From NCBI GenBank assembly GCA_028819675.1, contig JAPPKT010000145.1:1-25073 (forward strand): a DNA stretch of 25,073 nucleotides, written 5' to 3'. This DNA comes from Caldilineaceae bacterium. GTDB lineage: Bacteria; Chloroflexota; Anaerolineae; Caldilineales; Caldilineaceae. Each line of letters begins with the position of its first letter. Position 1 is the stretch's first letter. The translations under genes and the position numbers were made by a program. The notes beneath the pieces are model-generated. The model was not told the origin of the DNA and ran no database searches. It was given only the letters and a program-made list of their open reading frames with translations. Below, piece after piece: positions 7,790 through 16,393 of the stretch.

Positions 7790-8882
7790 CTACGTTCCCA
7801 CCTGTCCCTTCAACCAGGCCTCGATAAACTGGTCCAGATCACCGTCCAGGACCGTCTGCGGCGAGGCCGTCTCCACGTTCGTGCGCAGGTCCTTCACCAT
7901 CTGATACGGGTGCAGGACATAGGAGCGGATCTGACTCCCAAAGTCGGCCTGAACATTTTCTCCCTTTAGGCGGGCCTTTTCAGCGGCGATCTTCTCTTGC
8001 TCGATGGCGTATAGTTTTCCCCGCAGAATCCTAAGTGCAATTTCCCGGTTCTGTGTCTGGCTGCGCTCATTCTGGCAAGATACGACGATGCCGGTCGGAA
8101 TATGATGCAGGCGAACAGCCGTCGCGTTCTTCTGCACACTCTGGCCCCCTGCCCCGCTCGAAAGAAAGACGTCCATCCGAATATCATTCTGCGCAATCTC
8201 TATCTCAATGTCTTCGTCAATGATTGGCATCACCTCAAGCTTGGCGAAGGAGGTATGGCGCCGGTTGCCCGCGTCAAAAGGGCTGAGCCGCACGAGTCGG
8301 TGTGTGCCCCGCTCCGCTTGCAGGTAACCGTAGGCATAGGACCCATCGACAGTGATCGTGACGCTCTTTATGCCGGCCTCTTCACCTTGAGTCATGTCGG
8401 TGATCTCGGTCGCATAACCCTTTTTCTCAGCCCAGCGCAAGTACATGCGCTGCAGCATTTCCGCCCAGTCCTGCGCCTCAGTTCCGCCGGCCCCAGCATG
8501 AATGCTGATAATTGCTCCGCCTGAGTCATATTTCCCATTGAGAGCCAGCGTGAACTCCCGTCTTTCCAGCTCCTCGTCCAGAGAACTGGCCTCGCCGTCC
8601 AACTCCGCCAGCATCTCCGCGTCGTCTTCAGCGATCTCTGCCAGGTCAAGCGCGTCCTGCGTCCGCTGCTTAAGCTTATCCCAAACGCCGATCTGCTCCT
8701 GCAAAGCGTTTAACGCCTGCATCTTCTGTTGTGCAGCCCTCTGGTCCTCCCAAAAATCGGGCGCTATTGTCTCCTCTTCCAATGCCTTTGCCTGTGCGAC
8801 TTTGTCTGGCAGGTCAAAGCCGCCCCCGTATCGTGTCGACCCGCTCCGCGAGTAAGTGAAGTCGGTCCGTCAATTCGCCCAT
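7790..8882 (-). CDS. prfB: Peptide chain release factor 2, with programmed +1 frameshift (363 aa)
   Basis: RF2 ends translation at UGA and UAA codons. The ribosomal peptidyl-hydrolysis motif GAGGQ is present in SSGAGGQSVQKNATAV, and the stop-codon-reading tripeptide SPF is seen in VRLSPFDAGNRRHTSF. The gene needs two frames: a 22-codon start beginning at the ATG at 8882 (MGELTDRLHLLAERVD...) reaches CTT followed by in-frame TGA at 8816-8814. Skipping T8816 continues as DLPDKVAQAKALEEE and runs to 7790, so the coding parts are 7790-8815 and 8817-8882. The 363-residue product matches the usual RF2 length. The start has AAAGGAG about 10 bases upstream. It lies between ftsY and the LarA-like gene. 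Confidence 0.97.
8814..8827 (-). promoter_or_regulatory. prfB autoregulatory +1 frameshift site
   Basis: On the minus strand the site reads GGGGG-CGG-CTT-TGA-C: an internal Shine-Dalgarno-like G run (8827-8823), a 3-base spacer, the slippery CTT (8819-8817), and the in-frame TGA (8816-8814) followed by C. This is the classic bacterial RF2 arrangement: when RF2 is scarce the ribosome slips by +1 at CUU and completes RF2, so the protein controls its own level. Confidence 0.95.
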
Positions 8883-8986
8883 GTTTCCCTATCTCCTTTG
8901 ATATAGTTGGATGGCATCCTCAAGCCGCCGCCGGCCCCAGGATTTAGGACCCTCCTGGTCGGCCACCAATGAAGCACCCTTTGCCA

Positions 8987-9937
8987 CTATTCTCCCAATA
9001 GGCCTTCCACAAATGTAACCGGTTCAAACTCTGCCATGTCTTCCAGCTTTTCCCCTGTGCCTACAAACCGCACTGGAATCCCCAACTGCTTCTTGATATT
9101 GAGAACCGCGCCGCCCTTTGCAGTGCTGTCCAATTTGGTTAATATGATTCCAGTTACTCCAGATGCCTCCTTGAAACCCTTGGCCTGCAGAATCGCGTTT
9201 TGGCCCGTGGAGGCGTCCAAAACCAGCAAGGTCTCGTGCGGCGCCCGGTGAACCTGTTTTGCAGCCACACGGCTCATCTTCTCCAGCTCTTGCATTAGAT
9301 TGAACTTATTCTGCAACCTGCCTGCCGTGTCCGTGATGAGCAGGTCCGCGTCACGGCTCTCCTGGCTAGCCCGAATTGCGTCGAATAGGACTGCCGCCGG
9401 ATCCGATCCCGGAGCCTGCGCAATTACCTCAACGCCCGCCCGCTCCCCCCAAATCTGGAGCTGGTCGATAGCCGCCGCACGAAAAGTGTCACCCGCGGCA
9501 AGTACCACCTTCTTGCCGCGCTCCTTGTACCGCAGGGCTAACTTGCCAATCGTCGTGGTTTTGCCCGACCCGTTCACCCCAACGACCAGCACCACAGTCA
9601 GAATGCGCGGCGCCTCTATCTGCAACGGCTCGTCAGCCTGCAACAGCTTGACCATCTCCTGCTTCAGAATTAGGTAAGCATCCTCGCTGCGCCTAACGCC
9701 CTCCTGCTGGACCCGGTCGCGCGTGGATTCGACGAGTTCCAGCGTTGTGTCCATGCCAACGTCGGCTACGATCAGCGCCTCCTCCAGCTCCTCCCACAGT
9801 TCATCGCTGATCTCGTTCTCCTGAAAGATCGACCCAATCTGACTGAAAATGCCCGATCTGGTCTTTTGCAGGCTCTCTTCAATTCGAACGTCGTCGGCCG
9901 TCTTCTCTTCCTGGCGGCCGAACAAGCGCCTGAGCAC
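8987..9937 (-). CDS. ftsY: Signal recognition particle receptor FtsY, 316 aa
   Basis: FtsY is the membrane-associated GTPase that docks Ffh-ribosome complexes at the translocon. The N domain (about 25-100) is followed by the SRP GTPase G domain: P-loop [10 protein letters not shown] (120-129), insertion-box region [15 protein letters not shown] (146-160), DTAGRLQ (203-209), TKLD (267-270) and a closing [12 protein letters not shown] (293-304). It lacks the long acidic A domain of the E. coli protein. I place the start at the GTG at 9937, which has AGGAG eight bases upstream; the longer open frame to 9982 would begin inside the promoter -10. prfB follows after 104 bases. Confidence 0.97.
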   Translation of the reverse strand: MLRRLFGRQEEKTADDVRIEESLQKTRSGIFSQIGSIFQENEISDELWEELEEALIVADVGMDTTLELVESTRDRVQQEGVRRSEDAYLILKQEMVKLLQADEPLQIEAPRILTVVLVVGVNGSGKTTTIGKLALRYKERGKKVVLAAGDTFRAAAIDQLQIWGERAGVEVIAQAPGSDPAAVLFDAIRASQESRDADLLITDTAGRLQNKFNLMQELEKMSRVAAKQVHRAPHETLLVLDASTGQNAILQAKGFKEASGVTGIILTKLDSTAKGGAVLNIKKQLGIPVRFVGTGEKLEDMAEFEPVTFVEGLLGE

Positions 9938-9981
9938 GTTTGAGTCTCCTGGGAATCGCCTTGAGGGCTGGTCACGTGGCA

Positions 9982-9990
9982 ATTATAGCA
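9982..9990 (-). promoter_or_regulatory. Extended -10 promoter of ftsY operon
   Basis: On the minus strand the sequence is TGC-TATAAT, a consensus -10 with TGn extension. No good -35 is seen at 17 bases. Transcription would begin near 9975, leaving a leader of about 38 bases before the GTG of ftsY. It lies in the 267-base gap between divergent ftsY and the dNTPase gene. Confidence 0.65.
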
Positions 9991-10115
9991 CGGGCAGGAA
10001 CGATAGAAAGAACATCTACTCCCCGTCGCGTCCACGTCTGACCATAACCACAAAGTTGAGGCAGCCTGACCGGAGTACGAACAAGGTCCGTTAGCAGGAT
10101 CAGCACGCCTGCCTG

Positions 10116-10121
10116 TATACT
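10116..10121 (+). promoter_or_regulatory. Possible -10 element for the dNTPase gene
   Basis: TATACT on the plus strand, with a partial -35 (TTAGCA, 10091-10096) at a long 19-base spacing. An imperfect hairpin with GTCTC/GAGAC arms lies in the putative leader at about 10143-10165. The long spacer makes the call weak. Confidence 0.3.
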
Positions 10122-10204
10122 GATCTCTATCAAAGGATAATAGTCTCTCGAGCCGCCTCGGAGACGCTAATACTGCCCGGTTCCCAGTCCCCCCTGAGGC
10201 GAAA

Positions 10205-11371
10205 ATGATAGTAACCAGGGATGAGTTGGAGCAGAGGGAAGTTAGGGAGTTGGCTGCCTATGCCATGCCCAGCTGCCACAGCCGCGGGCGGGTCCATCCG
10301 GACGGCGAGCACGCCTATCGCACCGCCTACCAGCGCGACCGTGATCGCATCATCCATACCACCGCCTTTCGCCGCCTGCAATATAAAACGCAGGTTTTTG
10401 TTTACAACGAGGGCGATCACTACCGCAACCGCCTGACCCACACAATCGAAGTGGCCCAAATTGGCCGCACCCTGGCCCGAGCCCTGTCCTGCAACGAAGA
10501 TCTCACCGAGGCCATCTGCCTCGCACATGACCTGGGACACCCGCCTTTCGGCCATACCGGCGAAACAACATTGAATGACCTGATGCAAGGACACGGCGGC
10601 TACGATCACCAGAAGCAGACCTATCGCATAGTCACTCAGTTGGAACGGCGGTACCCCGATCATCCCGGCCTCAACTTGACCTACGAGGTACGTGAAGGGG
10701 TGGTCAAACACGACACCGACTATGACATCGTCGACGCCAGAAACTACAACCCCGGCGAAATGGGTACCTTGGAATGTCAGATAAGTAACCTTGCAGACGA
10801 GATCGCCTACAACACCAGTGATTCCGACGACGGCTTGCGAGCTGGCATTCTGCACCCCAGTGCATTCCTGGAACTGGCAATCAGCAGGCGAGTCCTGGAA
10901 TCACTCGGCGAATCCGCAGCCTCCATTGACCTCACTCAACCGCTGGACCGTTACCGCTTCATCCGGCGTCTGGTAGGGATCGAGGTCAGCGACGCCATCC
11001 AGGCTACGGCGGCAAACCTGCGCGCCGCCGCCGTGCAGAGTCTCGTCGATCTGCGTGCACAGGGAACAAATGTGGCAGCCTATTCGGATGAAGTCGGTGA
11101 GGAAAATAAAGAGCTGAAGCGATTTCTCTTCGATCGATTCTACCGGCACTACCGCGTAGCCCGTATGGCGGCCAAGGCTGATAGGACGATCCGCGCTCTC
11201 TTTCTGGCATTTGTCAAGGAGCCGGCGCAACTGCCCCCTGAAACCCAGGCAAATCTTGCTGACTCAGGCAGAGACCTCCATCGCGTCGTCTGCGATTACA
11301 TCGCGGGCATGACCGACCGCTACGCCATCGCCGAACACCGCCGCCTGTTTGACCCGGAAGAAGGGGTCTGA
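10205..11371 (+). CDS. dgt: dNTP triphosphohydrolase (dGTPase family, HD domain), 388 aa
   Basis: Hydrolyses dNTPs to deoxynucleosides and tripolyphosphate, balancing the nucleotide pool. The N-terminus has YRTAYQRDRDRIIHTTAFRR, characteristic of the family. The HD metal centre is made by His79 in RNRLTHTIEV, His108-Asp109 in AHDLGHPPFGHTGE, and the later Asp in SNLADEIAYNTSD. Length suits the shorter bacterial type-2-like dGTPases rather than E. coli Dgt. The ATG at 10205 has a GAGG site about six bases upstream. It is one of only two plus-strand genes, divergent from ftsY and convergent with the 545-residue membrane protein gene 31 bases away. Whether dGTP alone or all dNTPs are used cannot be told. 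Confidence 0.95.
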   Translation: MIVTRDELEQREVRELAAYAMPSCHSRGRVHPDGEHAYRTAYQRDRDRIIHTTAFRRLQYKTQVFVYNEGDHYRNRLTHTIEVAQIGRTLARALSCNEDLTEAICLAHDLGHPPFGHTGETTLNDLMQGHGGYDHQKQTYRIVTQLERRYPDHPGLNLTYEVREGVVKHDTDYDIVDARNYNPGEMGTLECQISNLADEIAYNTSDSDDGLRAGILHPSAFLELAISRRVLESLGESAASIDLTQPLDRYRFIRRLVGIEVSDAIQATAANLRAAAVQSLVDLRAQGTNVAAYSDEVGEENKELKRFLFDRFYRHYRVARMAAKADRTIRALFLAFVKEPAQLPPETQANLADSGRDLHRVVCDYIAGMTDRYAIAEHRRLFDPEEGV

Positions 11372-11402
11372 CCTGCAACCCTCTCGGCGCCTTCAGTTCC
11401 AA

Positions 11403-13040
11403 TCAGGATTGAACGTAAACGGCTAGGCTTACACTGACCGAACGGAACGGCATCGGCGCCTGCTCGCCTTCCAGAAATGAAGCGTTCTTAACTGTGCATT
11501 CCAATATAATGCCGTCCGACTGCAGCGTGCACGTCAGGCCGGGAAAGACCTCCAAGGGTAGGGAAGACTCCGAGCCATTGCCCTCCGTGTAGCTAACCAG
11601 GCCCGATTCGTCAAATCCAGGCGAGACAAGCGGTTGGCTTACGCTGCGCACCGCTGACCGGTCATAGAGCCAGATGTCAAGCAGCCGGACCTGGTCCGTA
11701 TTTGCGGCAGCGCGGTCCACAGACTCGTTGATTCCCACGCCACAAGCGCCTAGCAATTCACCGTCCGCCCCGTTGATTGTAAAGCTCTCGTCATAGGTCT
11801 GAATGCCGAAGGCGTAATTCGCCTCGAACTGTCCCACAAGCTGTCTTGTAGTACGGCCAATCGGCGCCGCTTCCGGCTGAGTTAGCCTTGTCTCGACCGA
11901 TTCACTCTCCGGTCCCTGCATCAATGATGCCTCCGGCCCCCTTCCCTCCCGCTCATACGGTCCGTCGGGGCCTGCAGCAGGCTCAGAAAGCTCATGCCTT
12001 TCTCTACTGGAAACGGACTCCTCTTCCACTTCATCCGGGACCTCGGCCGGTGGTGCCCCGGAGGGCATCGCTTGCCAATCCTCTTCCCGGCGGTCCTGGT
12101 CCTCGCTGTCTTGGCTCCCTCTGTGCCCTTCGATCTCAGGCTCAGTCGGCATCGCCCCGGCTGGGAGCCCGCCTCCAAGTTCTTGAATATCCTTGTCTGT
12201 GCTCGATTCCACCGGGGACAGGTCCCGGTCGATCCCTTCAGCGAACCGCTCGTAATCCGCTTCGTCGTCGCTTTCTTGCATGCCCCGCGTCGCAGTTTCA
12301 GGGCCATCAAGAGACAACGGACCGTCAGGGCCGCGTTCACCCTCGACCGCCTGCTCTGGCGGCGCTACATAAGCTCCCGCCAAGTGGCCGGTCGTACCCT
12401 CGGGTGATGGATCTTCATCCAGTTGGGTCGGTGCTAACTCTACTTGACTGCGCTCGATTCCTCGTCGCGAGTACTCGCTGTCCGCAGTCGGGGAATGCCG
12501 GGTCCGTTCATCTGGGCGCGGCGCGGCGATGGACTGTTCTCTGAAGACAGGCTCCTCGGATGTTGTCTGTCTTTCGGTTTCGCTCTCTCTGCGCAGCCAA
12601 CCAAGACCGGGTTGGCGTTGCCTCGCAGGTCTACCCGCAAGAGTAGGAGGTTTGGCGCGCCCCTCTCGTGGGGCAGTCGCTTGATTGGAGCGGTTTCTGT
12701 TGAATGGAAGTGGAAATGGTTGTTCAGGAGGATCCTTGCCTTGTGATTGGCGCAACAGCTGGTAGCCAATCACCACGCCTCCTACCAGCAGGAGCGCCGC
12801 CGCTACGTACAGCAATCCCTGACTTACCCAGTTCAAAACGGCCGAATAGTTCGAATCGGACCGTTCGCTGCCAACCGCAGGCCCTTCAACGGTTTGGGCT
12901 GGTGCCGATACCGCCGGCGCCGCCCCCGGCGCCTCGATCCACTGCACAGGCCACACCCACCAACCGACAAAAAGGCCAAGTGTCAGCCCGACCAACCCGG
13001 CCATTAGAATGTGAATGAGTGACCTGTGACGGTCGATCAT
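11403..13040 (-). CDS. Two-helix membrane protein with long acidic linker and C-terminal domain, 545 aa
   Basis: Not recognised. The order is: a membrane helix at about 9-30 (ILMAGLVGLTLGLFVGWWVW); a short Pro/Ala-rich segment; a second helix at about 69-96 (WVSQGLLYVAAALLLVGGVV); then some 300 residues rich in Glu, Asp, Pro, Ser, Gly and Arg with no hydrophobic core, presumably disordered; and from about 396 to the end a compact, probably beta-rich domain containing LLGACGVGINESV and VRLLDIWLYDRSAV. Both termini would lie on one side of the membrane. The C-terminal part reminds me of a domain seen in Chloroflexota proteins, but I cannot name it. The ATG at 13040 has AGGAAG directly in front. 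It follows manC by 37 bases, so it is probably the last gene of that operon. Confidence 0.75.
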   Translation of the reverse strand: MIDRHRSLIHILMAGLVGLTLGLFVGWWVWPVQWIEAPGAAPAVSAPAQTVEGPAVGSERSDSNYSAVLNWVSQGLLYVAAALLLVGGVVIGYQLLRQSQGKDPPEQPFPLPFNRNRSNQATAPREGRAKPPTLAGRPARQRQPGLGWLRRESETERQTTSEEPVFREQSIAAPRPDERTRHSPTADSEYSRRGIERSQVELAPTQLDEDPSPEGTTGHLAGAYVAPPEQAVEGERGPDGPLSLDGPETATRGMQESDDEADYERFAEGIDRDLSPVESSTDKDIQELGGGLPAGAMPTEPEIEGHRGSQDSEDQDRREEDWQAMPSGAPPAEVPDEVEEESVSSRERHELSEPAAGPDGPYEREGRGPEASLMQGPESESVETRLTQPEAAPIGRTTRQLVGQFEANYAFGIQTYDESFTINGADGELLGACGVGINESVDRAAANTDQVRLLDIWLYDRSAVRSVSQPLVSPGFDESGLVSYTEGNGSESSLPLEVFPGLTCTLQSDGIILECTVKNASFLEGEQAPMPFRSVSVSLAVYVQS

Positions 13041-13077
13041 CTTCCTGCCCGTAGCTTTCGCCGCGGCTAACGGTTCG

Positions 13078-14154
13078 TCAGAGAAGCTCGTTCCGTTCAG
13101 CGGCCTGCAACTCGGCGACGACCTGCTTCACTTGCTGTATGCTTTCCTTCTTTCCGATCAACAGTGCGTCCCCCGCGTCAATCACGATCAAGTCGTCGAC
13201 GTCGATCAGTGCCACCAACCGCTTGTCGGCTGCGATAATGTTGCCCCTGCTGTTCATGGGCAGAATCTCCCCTTCTACAGGGTAATTCCCCGCCGCATCC
13301 TGGGCAACAACTGATTCAAGCGCATCCCAGCTCCCCAAGTCGTTCCAGCCAACCTGCATCGGCACTACCGCCACCCTCTTCGCGCCCTCCATTAACCCAT
13401 AGTCAATCGATGTCTCGGGCATGGTAGGCCAGACCTCAGCCAGCACGCTTTCCTCTTCTCCGGTGCCAAGCGCATCCGCGATGCGATTCATCCCATCAAA
13501 CAGTTCCGGCATCTGCCTCTCATATTCGGCCAACAACCTCTCCACTCGACTCACGAAGATACCGCCGTTCCAATAGTACCCTCCATCCGCCAGGAACTGC
13601 TCTGCTGTATCCTGGTCGGGCTTTTCCAGGAAGCGGCTTACTGAGAAAGTTGGCAGGTCACCTGTCAGCGGCAAAGGCCTGTCTTCCCGCTGGATGTAGC
13701 CATAGCCCGTGTGGGCTTTCGTCGGCTCGATGCCTAACACAACCAGAAAGCCCTCGCGGGCGCATCGCTCCGCCTGCCGTAACGCCCTCTGGAACCCGGC
13801 ACTGTCCTGAATCAGATGGTCGGCGGGAAGTACTGCAACCACCTCCTCCGGATCGCGGCGCCGCAGATGGGCACAGGCGAGAGCAATCGCCGGCGCCGTA
13901 TTGCGTCCATTAGGCTCTACCAGGACATTGGCTTCCGGTAGGCCGTCAACCTGCATCGAACACAGGCCCGCATAGCGTCTGCCCGTAATGACATAAGTGT
14001 CCTTAGGGCTGACCAAGCCCTTGAGCCTGGCGACCGTTGCCTGAATCATGGTGCGCCCGCTGCCGGTGATGTCGGTAAACTGCTTGGGCGTGCTCTCCCG
14101 GCTGCGGGGCCACAAGCGTGTGCCAACGCCGCCGGCCAGAATCACTGCATACAT
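13078..14154 (-). CDS. manC: Mannose-1-phosphate guanylyltransferase, 358 aa
   Basis: Makes GDP-mannose from mannose-1-phosphate and GTP, the donor for mannose-containing glycans. The nucleotidyltransferase signature GGVGTRLWPRSR (8-19) with PKQF (23-26) is intact, followed by LPADH (109-113), GYGYI (150-154), FLEKPD (175-180), NGGIF (196-200), SIDYGLME (249-256) and VGWNDLGSWDAL (268-279). The length fits the short form without a fused phosphomannose isomerase. The gene begins 12 bases after dprA and is followed by the 545-residue membrane protein. GDP-mannose could feed the GT4 enzyme at 2162-3301, though the two are 10 kb apart; that link is inference. Confidence 0.95.
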   Translation of the reverse strand: MYAVILAGGVGTRLWPRSRESTPKQFTDITGSGRTMIQATVARLKGLVSPKDTYVITGRRYAGLCSMQVDGLPEANVLVEPNGRNTAPAIALACAHLRRRDPEEVVAVLPADHLIQDSAGFQRALRQAERCAREGFLVVLGIEPTKAHTGYGYIQREDRPLPLTGDLPTFSVSRFLEKPDQDTAEQFLADGGYYWNGGIFVSRVERLLAEYERQMPELFDGMNRIADALGTGEEESVLAEVWPTMPETSIDYGLMEGAKRVAVVPMQVGWNDLGSWDALESVVAQDAAGNYPVEGEILPMNSRGNIIAADKRLVALIDVDDLIVIDAGDALLIGKKESIQQVKQVVAELQAAERNELL

Positions 14155-14166
14155 GTCATTACAGAA

Positions 14167-15249
14167 TTAGTTGGCGCGCACATACTGCATCAGCCCAACC
14201 TGGCGTACAAGACCCTTGAGCTCCATCATGGCCAGCAGACTACTGACCTCAGACGTTTCCAAGGGGGCGGCCCGCACGATTTCGTTCATGTGCTGCGGCT
14301 CGGTTGAAATATGTCTCAAAATCAACTCTTCTTCCGGCGACGCCGGTACCGTAACGCGTGCCTCCTGATGCGCGACCGCATCCGCCAGTTGCAGATTCTC
14401 CAGAAAATCGCTGACCGAAGTTATGGGAAACGCGCCGTCCTGAATCAGCCGGTTGCAACCGTCGCTGCCCGGGCTGAGTATCGATCCGGGAACGGCAAAG
14501 ACATCCCGAGCCTGTTCAGCCGCAAAACTGGCTGTTATCAGTGCACCGCTGCGCTTTCCGGCTTCTACAACGATAACGGCCAGACTCAAACCACTGATGA
14601 TCCGGTTGCGGGGTGGAAAATTGCTGGCTTCAGGCTTCGTACCCAGCGGGTACTCGCTCACCAACGCGCCCTGTTCAATAATTTGCACTGCAAGTCTTCG
14701 GTTTCGCGCCGGGTAAATCTGGTCGACACCGCTCCCCAAAACCGCAATAGTGCGGCCGCCGGCCTCTACTGCGGCCTGATGGGCGATTGTGTCGACACCC
14801 AGTGCCAGGCCGCTTACCACGGTAACGCCGTGCCTGGCCAGCTCACTGCCAAGTTCTCGTGCCACCTCCCGCCCATACGGGGAAACCTGCCGCGTGCCGA
14901 CGATCGCCACGGCCAGTTCGTCCTGCTCGTCGAGCCGGCCGCGCACGTACAAGACAGGTGGCGGATGCGATATCTTGCGCAGGTTGGTCGGATAGCCGCC
15001 ACTGTCCCAACAATGTACATCGTATCCGCGTCCGATTACTTTGCCCAACTCTGCTTCGGGGTCCAGCTGCTGCCGGGCGGTCAACAGGTTCTCGATGCTG
15101 CGCCGGTTGAGCCCTGCCGCTTGCAGCGTCTGAATCGGCGCCTTCCAGGCCACCGCGATATCTCCGCAACTTTCCAAAAGGGCCGTCAACCGCGCCGGTC
15201 CGATTCCCGGCACCCGGTTAAAGGCGATCCAAAAAGCACGCTCGTCCAT
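14167..15249 (-). CDS. dprA: DNA-processing protein DprA, 360 aa
   Basis: DprA binds incoming single-stranded DNA during natural transformation and loads RecA. An N-terminal helical region with RVPGIGPARLTALLE (12-26) precedes the Rossmann-like domain: AIVGTRQVSPYGREVARELG (115-134), VVSGLALGVDTIAHQAA (144-160), AVLGSGVDQIYPARN (169-183), PPRNRIISGLS (212-222) and EAGKRSGALITASFAAEQ (229-246). About 70 residues at the end form the winged-helix (DML1-like) domain. The open frame could begin at a TTG at 15285, but family similarity starts with the ATG at 15249, which lacks a clear ribosome binding site. It lies between rimM and manC, in the place where trmD would be expected. Confidence 0.95.
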   Translation of the reverse strand: MDERAFWIAFNRVPGIGPARLTALLESCGDIAVAWKAPIQTLQAAGLNRRSIENLLTARQQLDPEAELGKVIGRGYDVHCWDSGGYPTNLRKISHPPPVLYVRGRLDEQDELAVAIVGTRQVSPYGREVARELGSELARHGVTVVSGLALGVDTIAHQAAVEAGGRTIAVLGSGVDQIYPARNRRLAVQIIEQGALVSEYPLGTKPEASNFPPRNRIISGLSLAVIVVEAGKRSGALITASFAAEQARDVFAVPGSILSPGSDGCNRLIQDGAFPITSVSDFLENLQLADAVAHQEARVTVPASPEEELILRHISTEPQHMNEIVRAAPLETSEVSSLLAMMELKGLVRQVGLMQYVRAN

Positions 15250-15293
15250 TTTCACAGAAAATTGTCCAAATGCCAGCGGCAGCAAGCCGGCAA

Positions 15294-15911
15294 CTACGCT
15301 TCACCATCCTCAAGCATCCCTGGCTGCAAGCGAACCGTCAATGTCCCGGCCCCAACATCCACGCCGCGTACCACCTCCGCCAGCGCGGGGATCAATAGGT
15401 CGCGGTCGCGGTTGACCCCCGGTTCCGGACGGATAATGTAGACTTCGTTGGCGCCGGTGAAGAGAACGTCCACCACCTCGCCCAGCTGGCTCTTGGCTTC
15501 TGTTTGCACTCTCAAGCCCACTATGTCGTGGACCCAGTGGGAATCCGCATCCAACTCCATTGCCGCCGCTTCCGGAATGTACAGCCACTCATTTAGGAGT
15601 CCCTCGGCCGCAAATCTATCGGTGACCTCACCAAACTGGACCAGGATTATCCCTTTGTGCGGCCGCGATGACGCGATCTCCGCCAGGAGCAACTCCTCGC
15701 CAATCAGGACCTGCTCGCCAGCAGCAAAGCGGGCGTCAAAGTCGGTATGAGACTCGACCTTTACCTCTCCCCGCAATCCATGCGCGCCCAGGATTCGACC
15801 GACCGCCAGGTGCCCGTCAGGTACCGTGATTGAGCGCTGGTGAAAGCGGTTCGAACGTGAGCGCCCGCTCTTCTTTGGCCGCCGCCGGTTTGGCTTTGAT
15901 CGAGCCTTCAT
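15294..15911 (-). CDS. rimM: 16S rRNA processing protein RimM, 205 aa
   Basis: RimM helps mature the 30S head by binding S19 and the 3' domain of 16S rRNA. The N-terminal barrel begins with the hallmark VGRILGAHGLRGEVKV (about 37-52), and the PRC-barrel domain covers roughly the second half, with HDIVGLRVQ and GEVVDVLFTGANEVYIIRP, closing in DLLIPAL. An unusual feature is a strongly basic N-terminal extension of about 35 residues (RRRPKKSGRSRSNR...). The ATG at 15911 has AAGGA about nine bases upstream. A 239-base gap with a strong hairpin separates it from khpA. Confidence 0.95.
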   Translation of the reverse strand: MKARSKPNRRRPKKSGRSRSNRFHQRSITVPDGHLAVGRILGAHGLRGEVKVESHTDFDARFAAGEQVLIGEELLLAEIASSRPHKGIILVQFGEVTDRFAAEGLLNEWLYIPEAAAMELDADSHWVHDIVGLRVQTEAKSQLGEVVDVLFTGANEVYIIRPEPGVNRDRDLLIPALAEVVRGVDVGAGTLTVRLQPGMLEDGEA

Positions 15912-16032
15912 CCTGATGGTCCTTGTGCCAGCAGACCCCTGCTCAATGGAGGATGGCCAGCCTTCGAAAAAGATTTTTCTGGAGTCTCTGCGCAGCCTGT
16001 ACTGTCAAGAGATTGCCCGCCCCCTGCAGGAA

Positions 16033-16092
16033 ACGACCTTGGGTCCGCCTTCCTGTGGGCCAGAAGTACAAGGCGGACCATTTTGCGGTCGT
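16033..16092 (-). repeat. Two-tier inverted repeat between khpA and rimM
   Basis: Two nested perfect inverted repeats. The outer pair ACGACC/GGTCGT is at 16033-16038 and 16087-16092. The inner 10-bp pair GGTCCGCCTT/AAGGCGGACC is at 16042-16051 and 16070-16079. They are joined by an asymmetric 3/7-base internal loop, and the terminal loop is 18 bases. In the minus-strand mRNA this would form a stable structure about 120 bases before rimM. There is no T tract after it on the minus strand, so it is not a classical terminator. It may be an mRNA leader structure, a processing site or a dispersed repeat. Confidence 0.6.
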
Positions 16093-16150
16093 GGAAACGG
16101 GCAGCTGCAGGGAGCCTGCCTGGAGAGGAATATATGACCCTTTGGGGCAG

Positions 16151-16378
16151 TTACATTATTTTCAGTATTACGTCGCGCGACTGGCGAATCGACGCTACTT
16201 TCAGGACTGACCGCATCGCGTTGGCCACTCTACCGTTCTTGCCGATCACTCGGCCGGCATCCTCCGGCGCAACCTGCAGACGCAGAACTACCCTTTCCCG
16301 GTAAACGCGTTCCGATACGTGCACATCATCCGGAGATTCCACGAGCGCTCTTGCCATGAATTCGACCAGTTCTTTCAT
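16151..16378 (-). CDS. khpA: KH-domain RNA-binding protein KhpA (YlqC type), 75 aa
   Basis: A single KH domain protein that binds RNA, often as a KhpA-KhpB pair affecting cell division and translation. The GXXG loop is seen as VIGKNGRVANAMR (about 44-56), preceded by the ERVVLRLQVAPEDAG strand and turn. The protein length is typical. It begins 15 bases after rpsP, as in the conserved rpsP-khpA order, and is read from the ATG at 16378. Confidence 0.95.
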   Translation of the reverse strand: MKELVEFMARALVESPDDVHVSERVYRERVVLRLQVAPEDAGRVIGKNGRVANAMRSVLKVASIRQSRDVILKIM

Positions 16379-16393
16379 CGGGTTCTCGCCCTA

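Noticed and set aside
10130..10855. 241-residue minus-strand open frame
   Set aside because: It lies antisense to the conserved HD-domain dNTPase and has no recognisable motif; open frames opposite GC-rich genes are common.
11372..11402. Possible bidirectional terminator between the convergent dNTPase and 545-residue protein genes
   Set aside because: The 31-base gap contains no inverted repeat with a T tract.
11888..12544. 218-residue plus-strand open frame
   Set aside because: It is antisense to the acidic linker of the 545-residue protein; Pro/Arg richness is the shadow of that low-complexity coding stretch.
14311..15441. 376-residue plus-strand open frame
   Set aside because: It is antisense to dprA and rimM, both strongly conserved; composition is what a shadow frame gives.
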